The notes under the pieces were generated by a model that made no database searches, was not told the DNA's origin, and saw only the letters and a list, made by a program, of their open reading frames with translations. A stretch of DNA of 64,000 nucleotides from an uncultured Flavobacteriaceae bacterium. GTDB lineage: Bacteria; Bacteroidota; Bacteroidia; Flavobacteriales; Flavobacteriaceae. The stretch is from the NCBI GenBank assembly GCA_913043275.1, contig CAJWLL010000009.1:1-64000 (forward strand), given 5' to 3'. Positions 9,601-22,218 of this stretch are shown here, in pieces; position 1 is the first letter of the stretch, and the number at the start of each line of letters is the position of its first letter. A program made the translations under genes and the position numbers.

Positions 9601-11187
9601 TTAGACGAGTGGTACTGAAATTAAAAAAGTCGTTCCCTCACCGATTTTACTTTTTAATTTGACATCTCCGCCATGGAGTTCTACTATTTTTTTGACGTAG
9701 GATAGGCCCAAACCATGGCCTTTAACATTGTGAATGTTCCCACCTTGTTCACGGAAGAACTTTTCGAATATATGTTTTTGAGTATTCATATTCATACCAA
9801 TCCCCTGATCTTTAATTTTTAAATTAATCGTATTATGCTCACAAGAAGTGCTAATGCTAATCATGGGTGCTCCATTAGAATACTTTATAGCATTATCAAG
9901 CAAGTTGACAATAAGATTAGTAAAATGATTTAAATTCCCTTTAAACCGTAATTGTTCTTTGCTAAAACTAGCAACAATTTTTCCCATTTTATTTTTCAAG
10001 ATTAAATCCACACGCCTAATTGCATCATCAATCGCATGGTGTATGTCAATCGATAATAGTTCAATAGGTGATGAACTTTTCTCTAGCCTGGAAATCATCA
10101 AAACATTATCTACTTGAGAGAGCATACGCTGATTTTCTTCTCTTATCATTTTGACATACCCCAAAAGCCTTGAACTAGCACCTTCTGTTTTTGGACTTGA
10201 AATCGCATCCAATGCCAAGTTTATTGTGGCTATTGGCGTTTTAAATTCATGAGACATATTATTAATAAAATCTGATTTCATCTCCGAAACCTTCTTTTGT
10301 CGAATAATTTGATAAATCGAAGTGGTTGAAACTATGATGATAAATAATGTTAGAAAAATTGATAATCCTGCAACACTAAGTATTGAGGAAAAAACAAATT
10401 GATTCCTGTTTGGAAAATTGACGACCAATTTATAGGGTGTTTTACCATTGTCTTGAGTAAAGATGGGGGTTTCATATTTAGACCCTGTTTGATTCTCAAT
10501 ATACTCGTTAGATTTTACTTTGGTTGCTAGACCATTATTGTAAATGCCAAATTCATAATAAGTAAAAATATTCCTGGCTTTAAATTCTCTATCCAAAAGA
10601 AGCTTCATTTCCTTAGTTCTGATTCTCTTGTGAACCGGAATAGTGGAGGAATAATCAAGATAAGCAGAACGAAAAATCTCTTGGTCGAAAATACTCATTC
10701 TTTCGACGGATTTTAATTTGGATATGGATGTAGCAACCCTATTCTCTCGATTAAAAATTTTATCCTTACTTAAAATAGTTGTAGTTTTCACTTGTTTGTA
10801 ATCCTTTACATTATCATTTCCTAGGTCAGGATGAATGTCAGAAAGTGTAATTTTGTAGTCCTCCTCAAGAATACCAAATGCGTAAAAGGATGTCAAATTT
10901 GAAGTCATATCGTCTTCATTGTCTACAAACAAAAAAATATCGGTAAAATTAGACTCATCAGGAGTACCTATTGAATCGATCAATTTCTGGTAAGCAGCGA
11001 TATAGTCAGAAATCTCCAAGTCCTGTACTTTTGAAGAAACGGACTTAAGGGACTGACTTACAGCCATAGAGAACTCTTCTTCCTTATTTTCAAATGCAGA
11101 ATTTATCCAATATGCCTGAACCACTATCACAGCAACCAGGGATACAATCATCAAAGTCACTAATAAAATGAAAAAATCTTTTTTCAA
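9601..11187 (-). CDS. Sensor histidine kinase (RprX-like)
   Basis: Two TM segments, H-box FINNMSHEFKTPIATI, N-box NLLDNAIKYS, G-box HGLGLSYVKKIVELHGG. Confidence 0.94.
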   Translation of the reverse strand: MKKDFFILLVTLMIVSLVAVIVVQAYWINSAFENKEEEFSMAVSQSLKSVSSKVQDLEISDYIAAYQKLIDSIGTPDESNFTDIFLFVDNEDDMTSNLTSFYAFGILEEDYKITLSDIHPDLGNDNVKDYKQVKTTTILSKDKIFNRENRVATSISKLKSVERMSIFDQEIFRSAYLDYSSTIPVHKRIRTKEMKLLLDREFKARNIFTYYEFGIYNNGLATKVKSNEYIENQTGSKYETPIFTQDNGKTPYKLVVNFPNRNQFVFSSILSVAGLSIFLTLFIIIVSTTSIYQIIRQKKVSEMKSDFINNMSHEFKTPIATINLALDAISSPKTEGASSRLLGYVKMIREENQRMLSQVDNVLMISRLEKSSSPIELLSIDIHHAIDDAIRRVDLILKNKMGKIVASFSKEQLRFKGNLNHFTNLIVNLLDNAIKYSNGAPMISISTSCEHNTINLKIKDQGIGMNMNTQKHIFEKFFREQGGNIHNVKGHGLGLSYVKKIVELHGGDVKLKSKIGEGTTFLISVPLV

Positions 11188-11259
11188 ACCCTTTATTTTA
11201 ATTTTATTTAAATTTCATCAAAATAAATCAGGAAAATACCTAATCTATTGTTAATAAAT

Positions 11260-11847
11260 TCAATTATTTAAAGCCACTAACTTTTGGTGAATTTCCTCTA
11301 TCTTTTTTAACGTTTTATCCCAATCAATATTGTTTATCACATAATCAGCCAAATGGATTTTTTTTTCATCAATCCATTGATTACTAATTCTCGATTTAAC
11401 ATGCTCAATCTTTGTTTTTTCTCTTTTCATAACTCTTTCTATCCTGAGTTTTTCGGGTGCTGTAACCAATATGGTCGCGTCACAATCCTTTGCTCCATTC
11501 ATCTCAAAAAGAATTGCAGACTCTTTGACAACATAAGCAGCATTTTGTTGGTTTACAAATAGTTGAAAATCTCTCTTAACTTTTGGATGAACTAAAGAAT
11601 TCAACTCTGAAAGCTTAATATTGTCAGTAAAAACCAAATCGGCCAGCCTAGTACGATTCAATTTTTCACCTTTGTAAATATCATCTCCAAATAAAGCCTT
11701 GATTTGATTGATAAATTCTGGGTCATCCTGCATAAGTTTTTTAGCTCTTATATCGGATTCATAACATGGGACACCAAGTGAAGAAAAAACCTCTAATACT
11801 GTCGATTTTCCACTTCCAATACCTCCGGTAAGACCAACAATTCTCAT
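11260..11847 (-). CDS. coaE: Dephospho-CoA kinase
   Basis: VGLTGGIGSGKSTV, LVHPKV motifs. Confidence 0.96.
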   Translation of the reverse strand: MRIVGLTGGIGSGKSTVLEVFSSLGVPCYESDIRAKKLMQDDPEFINQIKALFGDDIYKGEKLNRTRLADLVFTDNIKLSELNSLVHPKVKRDFQLFVNQQNAAYVVKESAILFEMNGAKDCDATILVTAPEKLRIERVMKREKTKIEHVKSRISNQWIDEKKIHLADYVINNIDWDKTLKKIEEIHQKLVALNN

Positions 11848-12797
11848 TTTCGAACTAAATAATCAACTTTTTTGGGTTTCCACCTTATATTGCTTACACC
11901 ATTTGGTTGCATTTCCAAAAGTACATCTAAAGTCTTTTTTTCAGTTGTTTGTACTTGATTAAAATTACATGTAAATTTGAAATCACCTGCCGTAATAGTC
12001 TCTGCTTTTTCAATTAAAACGAAAAAGGTCACTTTTACTGATTGAGGAAATAGTTTGATGGCAAGCGAATCTGGTAGATTTTTAATATTAATAAAAGTTT
12101 CTAAGGATTTTTCTGTAAAACGCTTGACTGATGCTTTTATCGAAACTTTTTCAGTTTCATATTTGATTTGATCTACAGGTAAAAGTTTAACATTTTCATC
12201 GATATCACCAAAATACTCCTCTGACAAAGGTTCAATGAACAATCCACTCAAAGCTTTTACTTTTTCGGAGGGTCCGTAAACCCATACACTATCAGGTATA
12301 ATTACCCAATCCCCTTCGAGGTCATATCCACGTTTATAGTTAATTTTTTCAGGAGGTATAATAGGAATTTTCATGCGCTTCAACTTATCATAAGGAAAAG
12401 TCAAATTAGGAGGAGAAATCAAATTAAGATTCGCATTTTGATACAATTGTTGTTGCAATCTAAACTTTTGATCCATAAGATCGATCTTAACAAGATTACT
12501 CATGTAATCAGCATTTTCAAGGGAAACATTAATTTTATTTTTAAAAAAATGATAAATCAATAGATCAAAACCACTAGCTGAGATATCAGCTTTTACTTTT
12601 AGATTTAAATTCCGATCCAAAAGAATTAATTCTGGAATATCTACAAAATCGACTTGAAAATCAACGGAGGAAGTGAAAGTATTTGAAAGTTTAGTAATGA
12701 TCCAAAACAAAAAAGATAGTGCAAAAAAAAATGAAAAGAACCGAAGTCTCTTTTTTCCTGGAAATCTTAATCTGAAGTACTTAAAATCTCGCTGCAT
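11844..12797 (-). CDS. YbbR-like domain protein
   Basis: Single N-terminal TM then YbbR-like repeats (DSVWVYGPSEKV); adjacent to coaE. Confidence 0.75.
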   Translation of the reverse strand: MQRDFKYFRLRFPGKKRLRFFSFFFALSFLFWIITKLSNTFTSSVDFQVDFVDIPELILLDRNLNLKVKADISASGFDLLIYHFFKNKINVSLENADYMSNLVKIDLMDQKFRLQQQLYQNANLNLISPPNLTFPYDKLKRMKIPIIPPEKINYKRGYDLEGDWVIIPDSVWVYGPSEKVKALSGLFIEPLSEEYFGDIDENVKLLPVDQIKYETEKVSIKASVKRFTEKSLETFINIKNLPDSLAIKLFPQSVKVTFFVLIEKAETITAGDFKFTCNFNQVQTTEKKTLDVLLEMQPNGVSNIRWKPKKVDYLVRK

Positions 12798-12821
12798 TTT
12801 ATTATAATCCTATTAGAAAAA

Positions 12822-13640
12822 TTATTGCCCTTGTTCTAGGACATTGATAATTTCTTGACTGACCCCAACATTTGAAAATCCACCATCGTGAAAAAGATTC
12901 TGAAGAGTGACTTTTTTAGTGTAATCAGAAAACATCATAACGATATATTGGGCACAATCCTCGGCAGAAGCATTTCCCAAGGGAGCAGTCTGTTCAGCAT
13001 AGTGAAGGAATCCATCCAATCCCTTAACACCTTTTCCTGCTGTGGTCAATGTTGGTGATTGTGAGATGGTATTAACCCTCACTTTTTTGTCATTGCCAAA
13101 AAAGTAACCAAAACTTCTCGCAATGGACTCCAAATAGGCCTTATTGTCGGCCATATCATTGTAATTAGGAAAAGTTCTTTGAGCAGCTATATACGACAGA
13201 GCTAAAATGCTAGCCCAAGGGTTCATGCTATCTTTTTTATAAAGAGTCTGCATTAGTTTGTGAAAAGAAACAGAAGAAACATCCCAACCTTTTGTCATCC
13301 AGTCATAGTTTAAGTCTGTATAGTTTCGGCCTTTTCTAACATTTACGGACATCCCAATGGAGTGTAAAACAAAGTCTAACTTACCTCCCAAATGAGATAC
13401 AGATTGATCGACAAGATTTTCCAAATCTTCAATTTTTGTAGCATCTGCACTAATAACAATACTCCCTGTTTTATTAGCCAAATCTTTGATGGTTCCCATC
13501 CTCATGGCAACCGGTGCATTGGTCAACACAAATTTACCACCGGCATCTTTGACTGCCTCAGCAGTTTTCCATGCGATGGACTGATCATCTAGTGCACCAA
13601 ATATTATCCCTTTTTTACCTTCTAAAATTTTATAAGACAT
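12822..13640 (-). CDS. fabI: Enoyl-[acyl-carrier-protein] reductase (NADH)
   Basis: GKKGIIFGALDDQSIAWKTAEA, LHSIG, S-Y-K region LSYIAAQRTFPNYNDMADNKAYLE. Confidence 0.95.
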   Translation of the reverse strand: MSYKILEGKKGIIFGALDDQSIAWKTAEAVKDAGGKFVLTNAPVAMRMGTIKDLANKTGSIVISADATKIEDLENLVDQSVSHLGGKLDFVLHSIGMSVNVRKGRNYTDLNYDWMTKGWDVSSVSFHKLMQTLYKKDSMNPWASILALSYIAAQRTFPNYNDMADNKAYLESIARSFGYFFGNDKKVRVNTISQSPTLTTAGKGVKGLDGFLHYAEQTAPLGNASAEDCAQYIVMMFSDYTKKVTLQNLFHDGGFSNVGVSQEIINVLEQGQ

Positions 13641-13673
13641 GAATTATACTGTTAAATTGGATTAAATATACAG

Positions 13674-15326
13674 TTAATTGAGTAATTGTTTGGCATGATC
13701 TAGGGCAGTTCGAGTCAATTCTTCCCCAGATAGCATTTGGGCCAATTCTTTTATTCTTTCCTCTTGATTTAACTCTTTGATTTTCGTCATGGTAGTATTT
13801 CCCCTTACCTCTTTATAAACTAAAAAGTGTTGTTTTCCTTTCGCTGCAATTTGTGGAAGGTGCGTGATTGTAAATACCTGCATTTTTTTTGACATATGGG
13901 CCATAATATTGGCAATCTCATTTGAGACTGGTCCAGATACTCCTGTGTCAATCTCATCAAATACAATACTGGGCAATTGTTTGAATTGGGATAAGATTGC
14001 TTTGATTGAAAGCATAATTCTTGACATCTCACCACCTGAAGCTACTTTTTTGATGGGTTTGAAACTAGACCCTAAATTGGAAGAAAACAAGAAATCAATT
14101 TGTTGTTTACCATTGCTTAAAAATTCATCAACGGATGTCAAATCAATCCTGAATCTGGCATTATGCATGCCCATTTTTGAAATTATCTGCTCCATTTGAT
14201 CACAAAGCTTTGGGGAAGCTTCCTTGCGATTTTCGTACAATTGTTTGGATAAGCTTTCTAACAATTGTTCCAATTCAATCAGCTGATCTTTTAGTGCATT
14301 AATCTTTTGTAAAAGGTCTTGTCTCTGATACAGTTTTTTTTCAAGTTGATCCCTCACTTGAATCAAATCCTCTATATTATCAACCTGATGTTTTTGGAAC
14401 AGATTTTGGATTTTGTCCAACCTTGCCGAAAGTTTATCTAATAGAACAGGATTACTTTCGAGTGTTTCCTGTTTGCTAATCAAATCATCCAGTATGTCTT
14501 TCAGTTCGACAGAAAGGCTGTTGATTCGCTCCTGAAAAACACTCAGGTTTTTGGATTTAGATTTAGCAGCGTTTAGCAAAGCATTCAAGCTATAAAATTG
14601 GGTAAGCAGTCCGATTTGTTCCTCCTCAATTAACTGAATACCTTGAGAAAGATACTGCTGAAGTGTTTCAACATTCGAGAGCTCATCAATCTCTTCCTGC
14701 AAAGGGGTCAGTAAATCGGGCGTTAATTGCTCACTAGCAAGTTCGTCATACAAAAACTCGTTATAATCATGAATTTTAGCTGCTTCCTTATTAAGTAACT
14801 GTAAATGATCGTACTCCTTTTGAATGAATATATATTCGCGAATTTTTTTTTTGTATTCTTTAAGTATTCCTTGGTTTCCTGCTATCGCATCCAAAACCAA
14901 AAACTGATACTCACTTTTGAACAAAGACTGATTTTCCAGTTGAGAATGGACATCGATTAACACCTCACTCAATTGAGCGAGAAGATCCAGGTTTACGGGG
15001 TTATCGTTTATGAATGCCCTAGATTTACCACTTGGATTAATTTCCCTTCTTAACAAGGTTTCTCCATCATAATCGAGTCCCGATGCTTCAAAAAAACCTT
15101 GAAGATTGTACTTATCAATCAAAAAAGTGGCCTCAATAACACACTTTTTTTGATTGTCTTTAAGCACGCTCATGTCTACTCTTTTGCCCAAGACCAAACC
15201 AAGTCCTCCCATAAGAATGGATTTTCCAGCACCTGTCTCCCCGGTAATACAGGTCATCCCTGTGTCAAAGGATATATCCAAATGCTCTATAAGAGCGTAA
15301 TTTAAAATCTTTAGACTTGTGATCAA
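13674..15326 (-). CDS. recN: DNA repair protein RecN
   Basis: ITGETGAGKSILMGGLGLVLGKR; VASGGEMSRIMLSIK; DEIDTGVSG. Confidence 0.97.
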   Translation of the reverse strand: MITSLKILNYALIEHLDISFDTGMTCITGETGAGKSILMGGLGLVLGKRVDMSVLKDNQKKCVIEATFLIDKYNLQGFFEASGLDYDGETLLRREINPSGKSRAFINDNPVNLDLLAQLSEVLIDVHSQLENQSLFKSEYQFLVLDAIAGNQGILKEYKKKIREYIFIQKEYDHLQLLNKEAAKIHDYNEFLYDELASEQLTPDLLTPLQEEIDELSNVETLQQYLSQGIQLIEEEQIGLLTQFYSLNALLNAAKSKSKNLSVFQERINSLSVELKDILDDLISKQETLESNPVLLDKLSARLDKIQNLFQKHQVDNIEDLIQVRDQLEKKLYQRQDLLQKINALKDQLIELEQLLESLSKQLYENRKEASPKLCDQMEQIISKMGMHNARFRIDLTSVDEFLSNGKQQIDFLFSSNLGSSFKPIKKVASGGEMSRIMLSIKAILSQFKQLPSIVFDEIDTGVSGPVSNEIANIMAHMSKKMQVFTITHLPQIAAKGKQHFLVYKEVRGNTTMTKIKELNQEERIKELAQMLSGEELTRTALDHAKQLLN

Positions 15327-15392
15327 TCTTAATTATTAAAACGGTTCTACATCAAAGATAATTTAGAAAAAAAATAATTTCAAAAAATGAAA

Positions 15393-16280
15393 CTATTTAA
15401 TTTGTTTCCACTGAGGTTGATAAAAAGGAGCTATTTTTTTTAGCAATTTCGAGGCCCTATCAAAATCCACTTCAGGTCCATCTGAAAAAAGATTAACAAT
15501 TTCATCAGCCTTGGAATCAAAAAACATTTGTAAAAGCATTGCGTTGGGTCGACGATCAAAGAGGTTCTCAAGTTCTAGCAAAGCATTAATTATGTTCTTT
15601 TTGGCTTCCAATGGATTTTTAGTCATTAAATCCAATCCCTTTCTGTGATAGTTGTAAAGTACTTCTCTATACTCTCTAAAGGTATTGGAACGCATTGTAT
15701 CGCTAAGCCAAAAGCGATTGCGATTACTTTCATTCTGTTTCCATCCAAGCACACCACTTTGCTGAGATAAATTGACAATTCGCTGGGCTTGCTCAAAGTA
15801 AGAATCTCCACCTTTAAATTTCAGACTGTCAGCATTAATCCCCATAATGATATAAACATAAAAACTGATAAGAGAAATCAAATTGGATTCATAGGAAGCA
15901 GGGCTGTAAAACAAGGGTTGGAATTCTTGATAAGTGAAGCTAATATCCTTGTCTAAAAAATTCAAAAGGGGACTGTCGTAATTGGAATCAAAAATGGTTC
16001 TTTGGGATTGGATTTGCAGAGTCCCTTCGAATTTAGATGCATTGTAACTCGACAAATTGAGCACAAAACTACAAGTGATCTTTTCTTGCAGAAAAAAATC
16101 CTGATTGGACCAAGATTGTGAATTAATGAATTCTTTGAGTGATCGCTCCAAGGTCTCAAAAATTTGTTGATTAGTTTGATTCACAAGATCAGCATTAATA
16201 ATAAATTGAGCGTTGAGCTCTTGCCCATAGACTTTAATCAATGAAAGAGTCAAAAAGAAGGCAAATAAGGTTTTACGCAT
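15393..16280 (-). CDS. DUF4835 family protein (PorD-like, linked to type IX secretion)
   Basis: Signal peptide, ELNAQFIINADLVNQTNQQIFETLERSLKEFINSQ; position next to coaBC/recN as commonly seen in Bacteroidetes. Confidence 0.8.
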   Translation of the reverse strand: MRKTLFAFFLTLSLIKVYGQELNAQFIINADLVNQTNQQIFETLERSLKEFINSQSWSNQDFFLQEKITCSFVLNLSSYNASKFEGTLQIQSQRTIFDSNYDSPLLNFLDKDISFTYQEFQPLFYSPASYESNLISLISFYVYIIMGINADSLKFKGGDSYFEQAQRIVNLSQQSGVLGWKQNESNRNRFWLSDTMRSNTFREYREVLYNYHRKGLDLMTKNPLEAKKNIINALLELENLFDRRPNAMLLQMFFDSKADEIVNLFSDGPEVDFDRASKLLKKIAPFYQPQWKQIK

Positions 16281-17478
16281 TTTGGGCTAGTATTTGGGAA
16301 AAAATGTCTTTGGCAACCAAAATCTTAGACTTTAGCTCAAAAGGAGTAATGGTTTCATTTTTGTCTATATAGGTAACCTTATTCGAATCCACAGAAAAAC
16401 CAGCACCGGGATCGTTGAGAGAATTCAATACAATGGCATCTAGATTCTTGGACTTGATTTTTTTGAAAGCATTAGTTTTTTCATTCTCAGTCTCCAAGGC
16501 AAAACCAACCAAAAACTGTTTTTGTTTTAATTTGCCCAACTGAGCTAAAATATCAAGAGTATTCTCCAATTCAATGGATTGGATACCCTCTTCTTTTTTT
16601 ATTTTTTTTAAATCGATTTCACGAGGTTTAAAATCAGCTACTGCGGCCGAGGCAATTGCGATGTCTACCTCAGAGAAATGTTCTAATGCAAGTTTATACA
16701 TTTGCTCAGCAGTCATTACATTATTGCGGTTAATATCAGGAGAAGCTTCAAGTGTGGTAGGGCCAGAGATTAGTATCACATTAGCACCCAATTGAAGGGC
16801 CTCCTCTGCAAGAGCAAATCCCATTTTTCCACTAGAATAGTTACCAATAAAACGAACCGGATCTATAGGCTCGTAGGTAGGACCTGCAGTAACCAATACT
16901 TTTTTACCATAAAGCGGAAGATCTGCTTTTAAATCCTCACTAATGTGACGAATAATTTCTTCCGGATCCAACATTCTGCCCTTACCATGTAAACCACTAG
17001 CCAAAAAGCCTTCACCCACAGGCAAAACCTTCTTCCCTATACAATTTAATTCTCTCAGATTCTTTTGATTTGCCGGATGTGCATACATGTCTAAATCCAT
17101 TGCGGGAGCAATATAAACTTTACAGGTGCAAGACAAATAGGTTGCAATGAGAAGATTGTTGCATTTGGCATGAACCATGGCAGAAATTGTATTAGTTGTT
17201 GCAGGAGCAATTAGAAATAAATCAGCCCACTTTCCCAAGGCGACATGATCATTCCACACAGGATTATCTTGAAGTTGCTCCGAAAAATTTGAATAAACTG
17301 GGTTGTTCGAAAGGGTAGAAAGGGTAAGGGGAGTGACAAAATCCTTTGCAGAGGGTGTAATGACAATTTTCACCTCTGCACCTTTTGATTTTAATAGTCT
17401 AACTAGAATTGGAGTTTTATATGCGGCTATACCAGCAGAGATACCCAAGAGGATTTTTTTTCCGCTTAAAACGCCCAT
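16273..17478 (-). CDS. coaBC: Bifunctional phosphopantothenoylcysteine decarboxylase/phosphopantothenate-cysteine ligase
   Basis: GKKILLGISAGIAAYKTP; APAMDLDMY; VTAGPTYEPIDPVRFIGNYSSGKMG. Confidence 0.97.
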   Translation of the reverse strand: MGVLSGKKILLGISAGIAAYKTPILVRLLKSKGAEVKIVITPSAKDFVTPLTLSTLSNNPVYSNFSEQLQDNPVWNDHVALGKWADLFLIAPATTNTISAMVHAKCNNLLIATYLSCTCKVYIAPAMDLDMYAHPANQKNLRELNCIGKKVLPVGEGFLASGLHGKGRMLDPEEIIRHISEDLKADLPLYGKKVLVTAGPTYEPIDPVRFIGNYSSGKMGFALAEEALQLGANVILISGPTTLEASPDINRNNVMTAEQMYKLALEHFSEVDIAIASAAVADFKPREIDLKKIKKEEGIQSIELENTLDILAQLGKLKQKQFLVGFALETENEKTNAFKKIKSKNLDAIVLNSLNDPGAGFSVDSNKVTYIDKNETITPFELKSKILVAKDIFSQILAQNA

Positions 17479-17481
17479 GAT

Positions 17482-17811
17482 TTATCCGTTGTTGTCCTCT
17501 GTATTTCTGTGGTAAATATTGTCATTCAACCACTCTTCAATAGCAATGGCATGAGGCTTAGGCAGTCGCTCATAGAACTTGGATACCTCTATTTGCTCTT
17601 TATTTTCGAATATTTCCTCTAGACTATCGTTGTGGGTCGCAAACTCATCAAGTTTCTCGTGCAATTCTTTTCTAATATCCAAATTAATTTGATTTGACCT
17701 TTTGGAAATGATAGACAAAGCCTCATAAATATTTTCTGTGGGAGACTCAATAGTATCTTTATTGTATGTTGAAGTTGAGATAGGGGCTTTAGAATTTCTG
17801 TATTTTGTCAT
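17482..17811 (-). CDS. DNA-directed RNA polymerase omega-like subunit (Rpb6 family, Bacteroidetes type)
   Basis: NIYEALSIISKRSNQINLDIRKEL...; location between coaBC and bamD. Confidence 0.8.
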   Translation of the reverse strand: MTKYRNSKAPISTSTYNKDTIESPTENIYEALSIISKRSNQINLDIRKELHEKLDEFATHNDSLEEIFENKEQIEVSKFYERLPKPHAIAIEEWLNDNIYHRNTEDNNG

Positions 17812-17825
17812 TTTTTATTCTGTAT

Positions 17826-18632
17826 TTAGTTGGCAAATGTATTAATTTCTTTTTCGACAGTCTTCATTTTATTACTTAAGTCTTCCTCAAAAAGTGTTTC
17901 AGGATAATATCGAACAATATTGTTGTGTAATTGTTTGAGATCAATCAATCTTTCATATTTTTTAGATTGAATACTGTTGATCGCAATCTCATAAGAAGCC
18001 AAAAACTTAAAATAAAGTGCCTCTTCTCTGAATTTGGAGCCAACAAACTCAACTACAAAATTATCCAAAGATTTAATCGCAGCTCTGAAGTCGTAAATGG
18101 TATAATATTGTTTAGCAACTTCAAACTCTTTCTTTTCGATTTTATTCTGCAACTCACTGATGAGTTGGTTGCATTCATCAGTGAATTTAGATTTGGGATA
18201 ATTGTTCATGAAAATCTGAAGTTTTTCAATAGCTGTGTTGGTCTCATCTTGATCTAAACTGTATATTGGAGACATCATATAATGAGCCTTTGCAGCAAAA
18301 AAACTAGCCTCTTCTAGCTTTTGTGATTTTGGAAATGATTTGATAAAACTCTCAAACTGATAGGAAGCTAGATAATAATTTCTGGTTTGAAAATAGGAAT
18401 CTGCAAAGAAGTACACTAGTCTTTCTGCCTGAGGCTTTCCTCTGTAGACGGGAACCAACTGTTCCAGAAGACGATTGGCCCTTCGATACTCCCCATTGTT
18501 GTAATACTCCTCTGCCGCTTTATACTTTTGGTTGTTATCATCGCTGTTGAGTACTTTTTGGTACTCATTACAGGATATAATAAGGGTAAAGAAGAGGGAT
18601 CCTTTAAGGAATAGATTAAAAATTCTAGACAT
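17826..18632 (-). CDS. bamD: Outer membrane assembly lipoprotein BamD
   Basis: Lipobox LIISCNEYQKVL; TPR pattern AEEYYNNGEYRRANRLLEQLVPVYRG. Confidence 0.92.
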   Translation of the reverse strand: MSRIFNLFLKGSLFFTLIISCNEYQKVLNSDDNNQKYKAAEEYYNNGEYRRANRLLEQLVPVYRGKPQAERLVYFFADSYFQTRNYYLASYQFESFIKSFPKSQKLEEASFFAAKAHYMMSPIYSLDQDETNTAIEKLQIFMNNYPKSKFTDECNQLISELQNKIEKKEFEVAKQYYTIYDFRAAIKSLDNFVVEFVGSKFREEALYFKFLASYEIAINSIQSKKYERLIDLKQLHNNIVRYYPETLFEEDLSNKMKTVEKEINTFAN

Positions 18633-18700
18633 GGCGTGAAATTAATAAATTATTTACAGTTTTGATCAATTAATCAAGACCATAAAGTGCTGAAATTCAA

Positions 18701-19600
18701 TTAGGATTGGGTCGTTTGCACGGATACCAATTTTTTCAATTCGTCTATCAGCTGAATAGTCAAGTGTTTGGATGCTTGAACCAGAGGAAGTCTCAAATTG
18801 TTTTCACAAAGACCTAAAGTCTTCATTAAAACTTTAATTCCAGTAGGATTTCCCTCAAGGTATATCATTCGTATCAAGTCCAAAAACTTATATTGAATAG
18901 AATAGGCATCATCAATTTTCCTCAAAAGACCCTGATGAATGATTTTTGAATATTGCTCGGGAATAGCATTACCGATTACTGAAATCACCCCTTTAGCTCC
19001 AGCCAGAATCATAGGTAAGGACATTTCATCATCACCCGATAAAATAGAAAAAGTTGGAGGACAAGTTTTGATCAACGTTTGTGCCTGTTGTAAATTTCCA
19101 GAAGCTTCTTTTATAGCAATAATGTTTTTAAAATCTTTGGCCAAGCGTAAAACAGTTTCCGGAGCAATGTTTACAGCAGTTCTTGATGGCACATTGTAAA
19201 TAATTATAGGAAGACTGGAGTGAAAGGCTATAGATTTAAAATGCTGATATATCCCTTCTTGACTCGGTTTATTATAGTAGGGAGAAACTGAAAGAATCGC
19301 AGAAAAAAAGGAAAAATCAAAACAATCGAACATCTCCAAGAGTTCATGAGTGTCGTTTCCTCCCAAGCCCAACACTAAGGGTAATCGCCCAGAGTTAACT
19401 TTTATGACCTTTTCAACTAAGGCTATCTTCTCATCTTTGGAAAGTGTAGCTGTTTCCGCTGTAGTTCCTAAAACCACGATGAAGTCAACCCCTCCAGATA
19501 TCAGATGATTTACAATTACCGGAATTGCATCAAAATCAATGCTGCCATCCTTCTTAAAAGGAGTAATCATTGCCACCCCATGTCCCTGAATTTCTTTCAT
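18701..19600 (-). CDS. dapA: 4-hydroxy-tetrahydrodipicolinate synthase
   Basis: GHGVAMITPFKKDGSID; GTTAET; YNVPSRT; IAIKEASG. Confidence 0.96.
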   Translation of the reverse strand: MKEIQGHGVAMITPFKKDGSIDFDAIPVIVNHLISGGVDFIVVLGTTAETATLSKDEKIALVEKVIKVNSGRLPLVLGLGGNDTHELLEMFDCFDFSFFSAILSVSPYYNKPSQEGIYQHFKSIAFHSSLPIIIYNVPSRTAVNIAPETVLRLAKDFKNIIAIKEASGNLQQAQTLIKTCPPTFSILSGDDEMSLPMILAGAKGVISVIGNAIPEQYSKIIHQGLLRKIDDAYSIQYKFLDLIRMIYLEGNPTGIKVLMKTLGLCENNLRLPLVQASKHLTIQLIDELKKLVSVQTTQS

Positions 19601-20133
19601 TTATTATTGGTGAAAAATATTTTTAAATATTTGATACACTCGTCAACAAAAACATCAATATCTTGAGAATCGACTTCAATAATCAGATCGTTTAATTCAT
19701 TATCAACACTATTAAAACCAATACTAAATCTTTTATTAGTTTTTGCACTTAAGTACTTTAGGAAAATATCATCCTTGTCATAAAAATTAATCAAAATATC
19801 CGAGCTTCGGCTGCAAAAGCAAGATAACACATCATTTAAAACGCCAAAATTAGAAATGTTTTTGGAAGTATAGCTAATGGCAGAATTGGATTCATCTATT
19901 TGTTTTTTCGACTGAAAAAAGGTCAATACTCTGATATTTCTTCTAGGAACATTAAAATACTTACCTATTTTTTGAAAATGTTCTTTATCAATCCCAAGTC
20001 TATAGTCAAGAATAACAGAAATATTTTTTATGCCTTTAGGACTTCTTCTTTTTTTAGGCAAAGAAAAATCCTTAATAGTACTTCTATAAATACGATTTAA
20101 AAGCGTTCTTTTGAGCCAATTTAACATTTCCAA
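19597..20133 (-). CDS. DUF6913-like hypothetical protein
   Basis: Conserved-looking ~178-aa ORF between dapA and ligA; probably starts at the internal ATG (MLNWLKR). Confidence 0.6.
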   Translation of the reverse strand: MEMLNWLKRTLLNRIYRSTIKDFSLPKKRRSPKGIKNISVILDYRLGIDKEHFQKIGKYFNVPRRNIRVLTFFQSKKQIDESNSAISYTSKNISNFGVLNDVLSCFCSRSSDILINFYDKDDIFLKYLSAKTNKRFSIGFNSVDNELNDLIIEVDSQDIDVFVDECIKYLKIFFTNNK

Positions 20134-20220
20134 AATTAAATATTAACCAAATTAAATTATTATAAATTTTTTTATATCAATTTATAATGTAAAATGTTAT
20201 AAATCAAACAAACTATAAAT

Positions 20221-22218
<1,998 letters not shown>
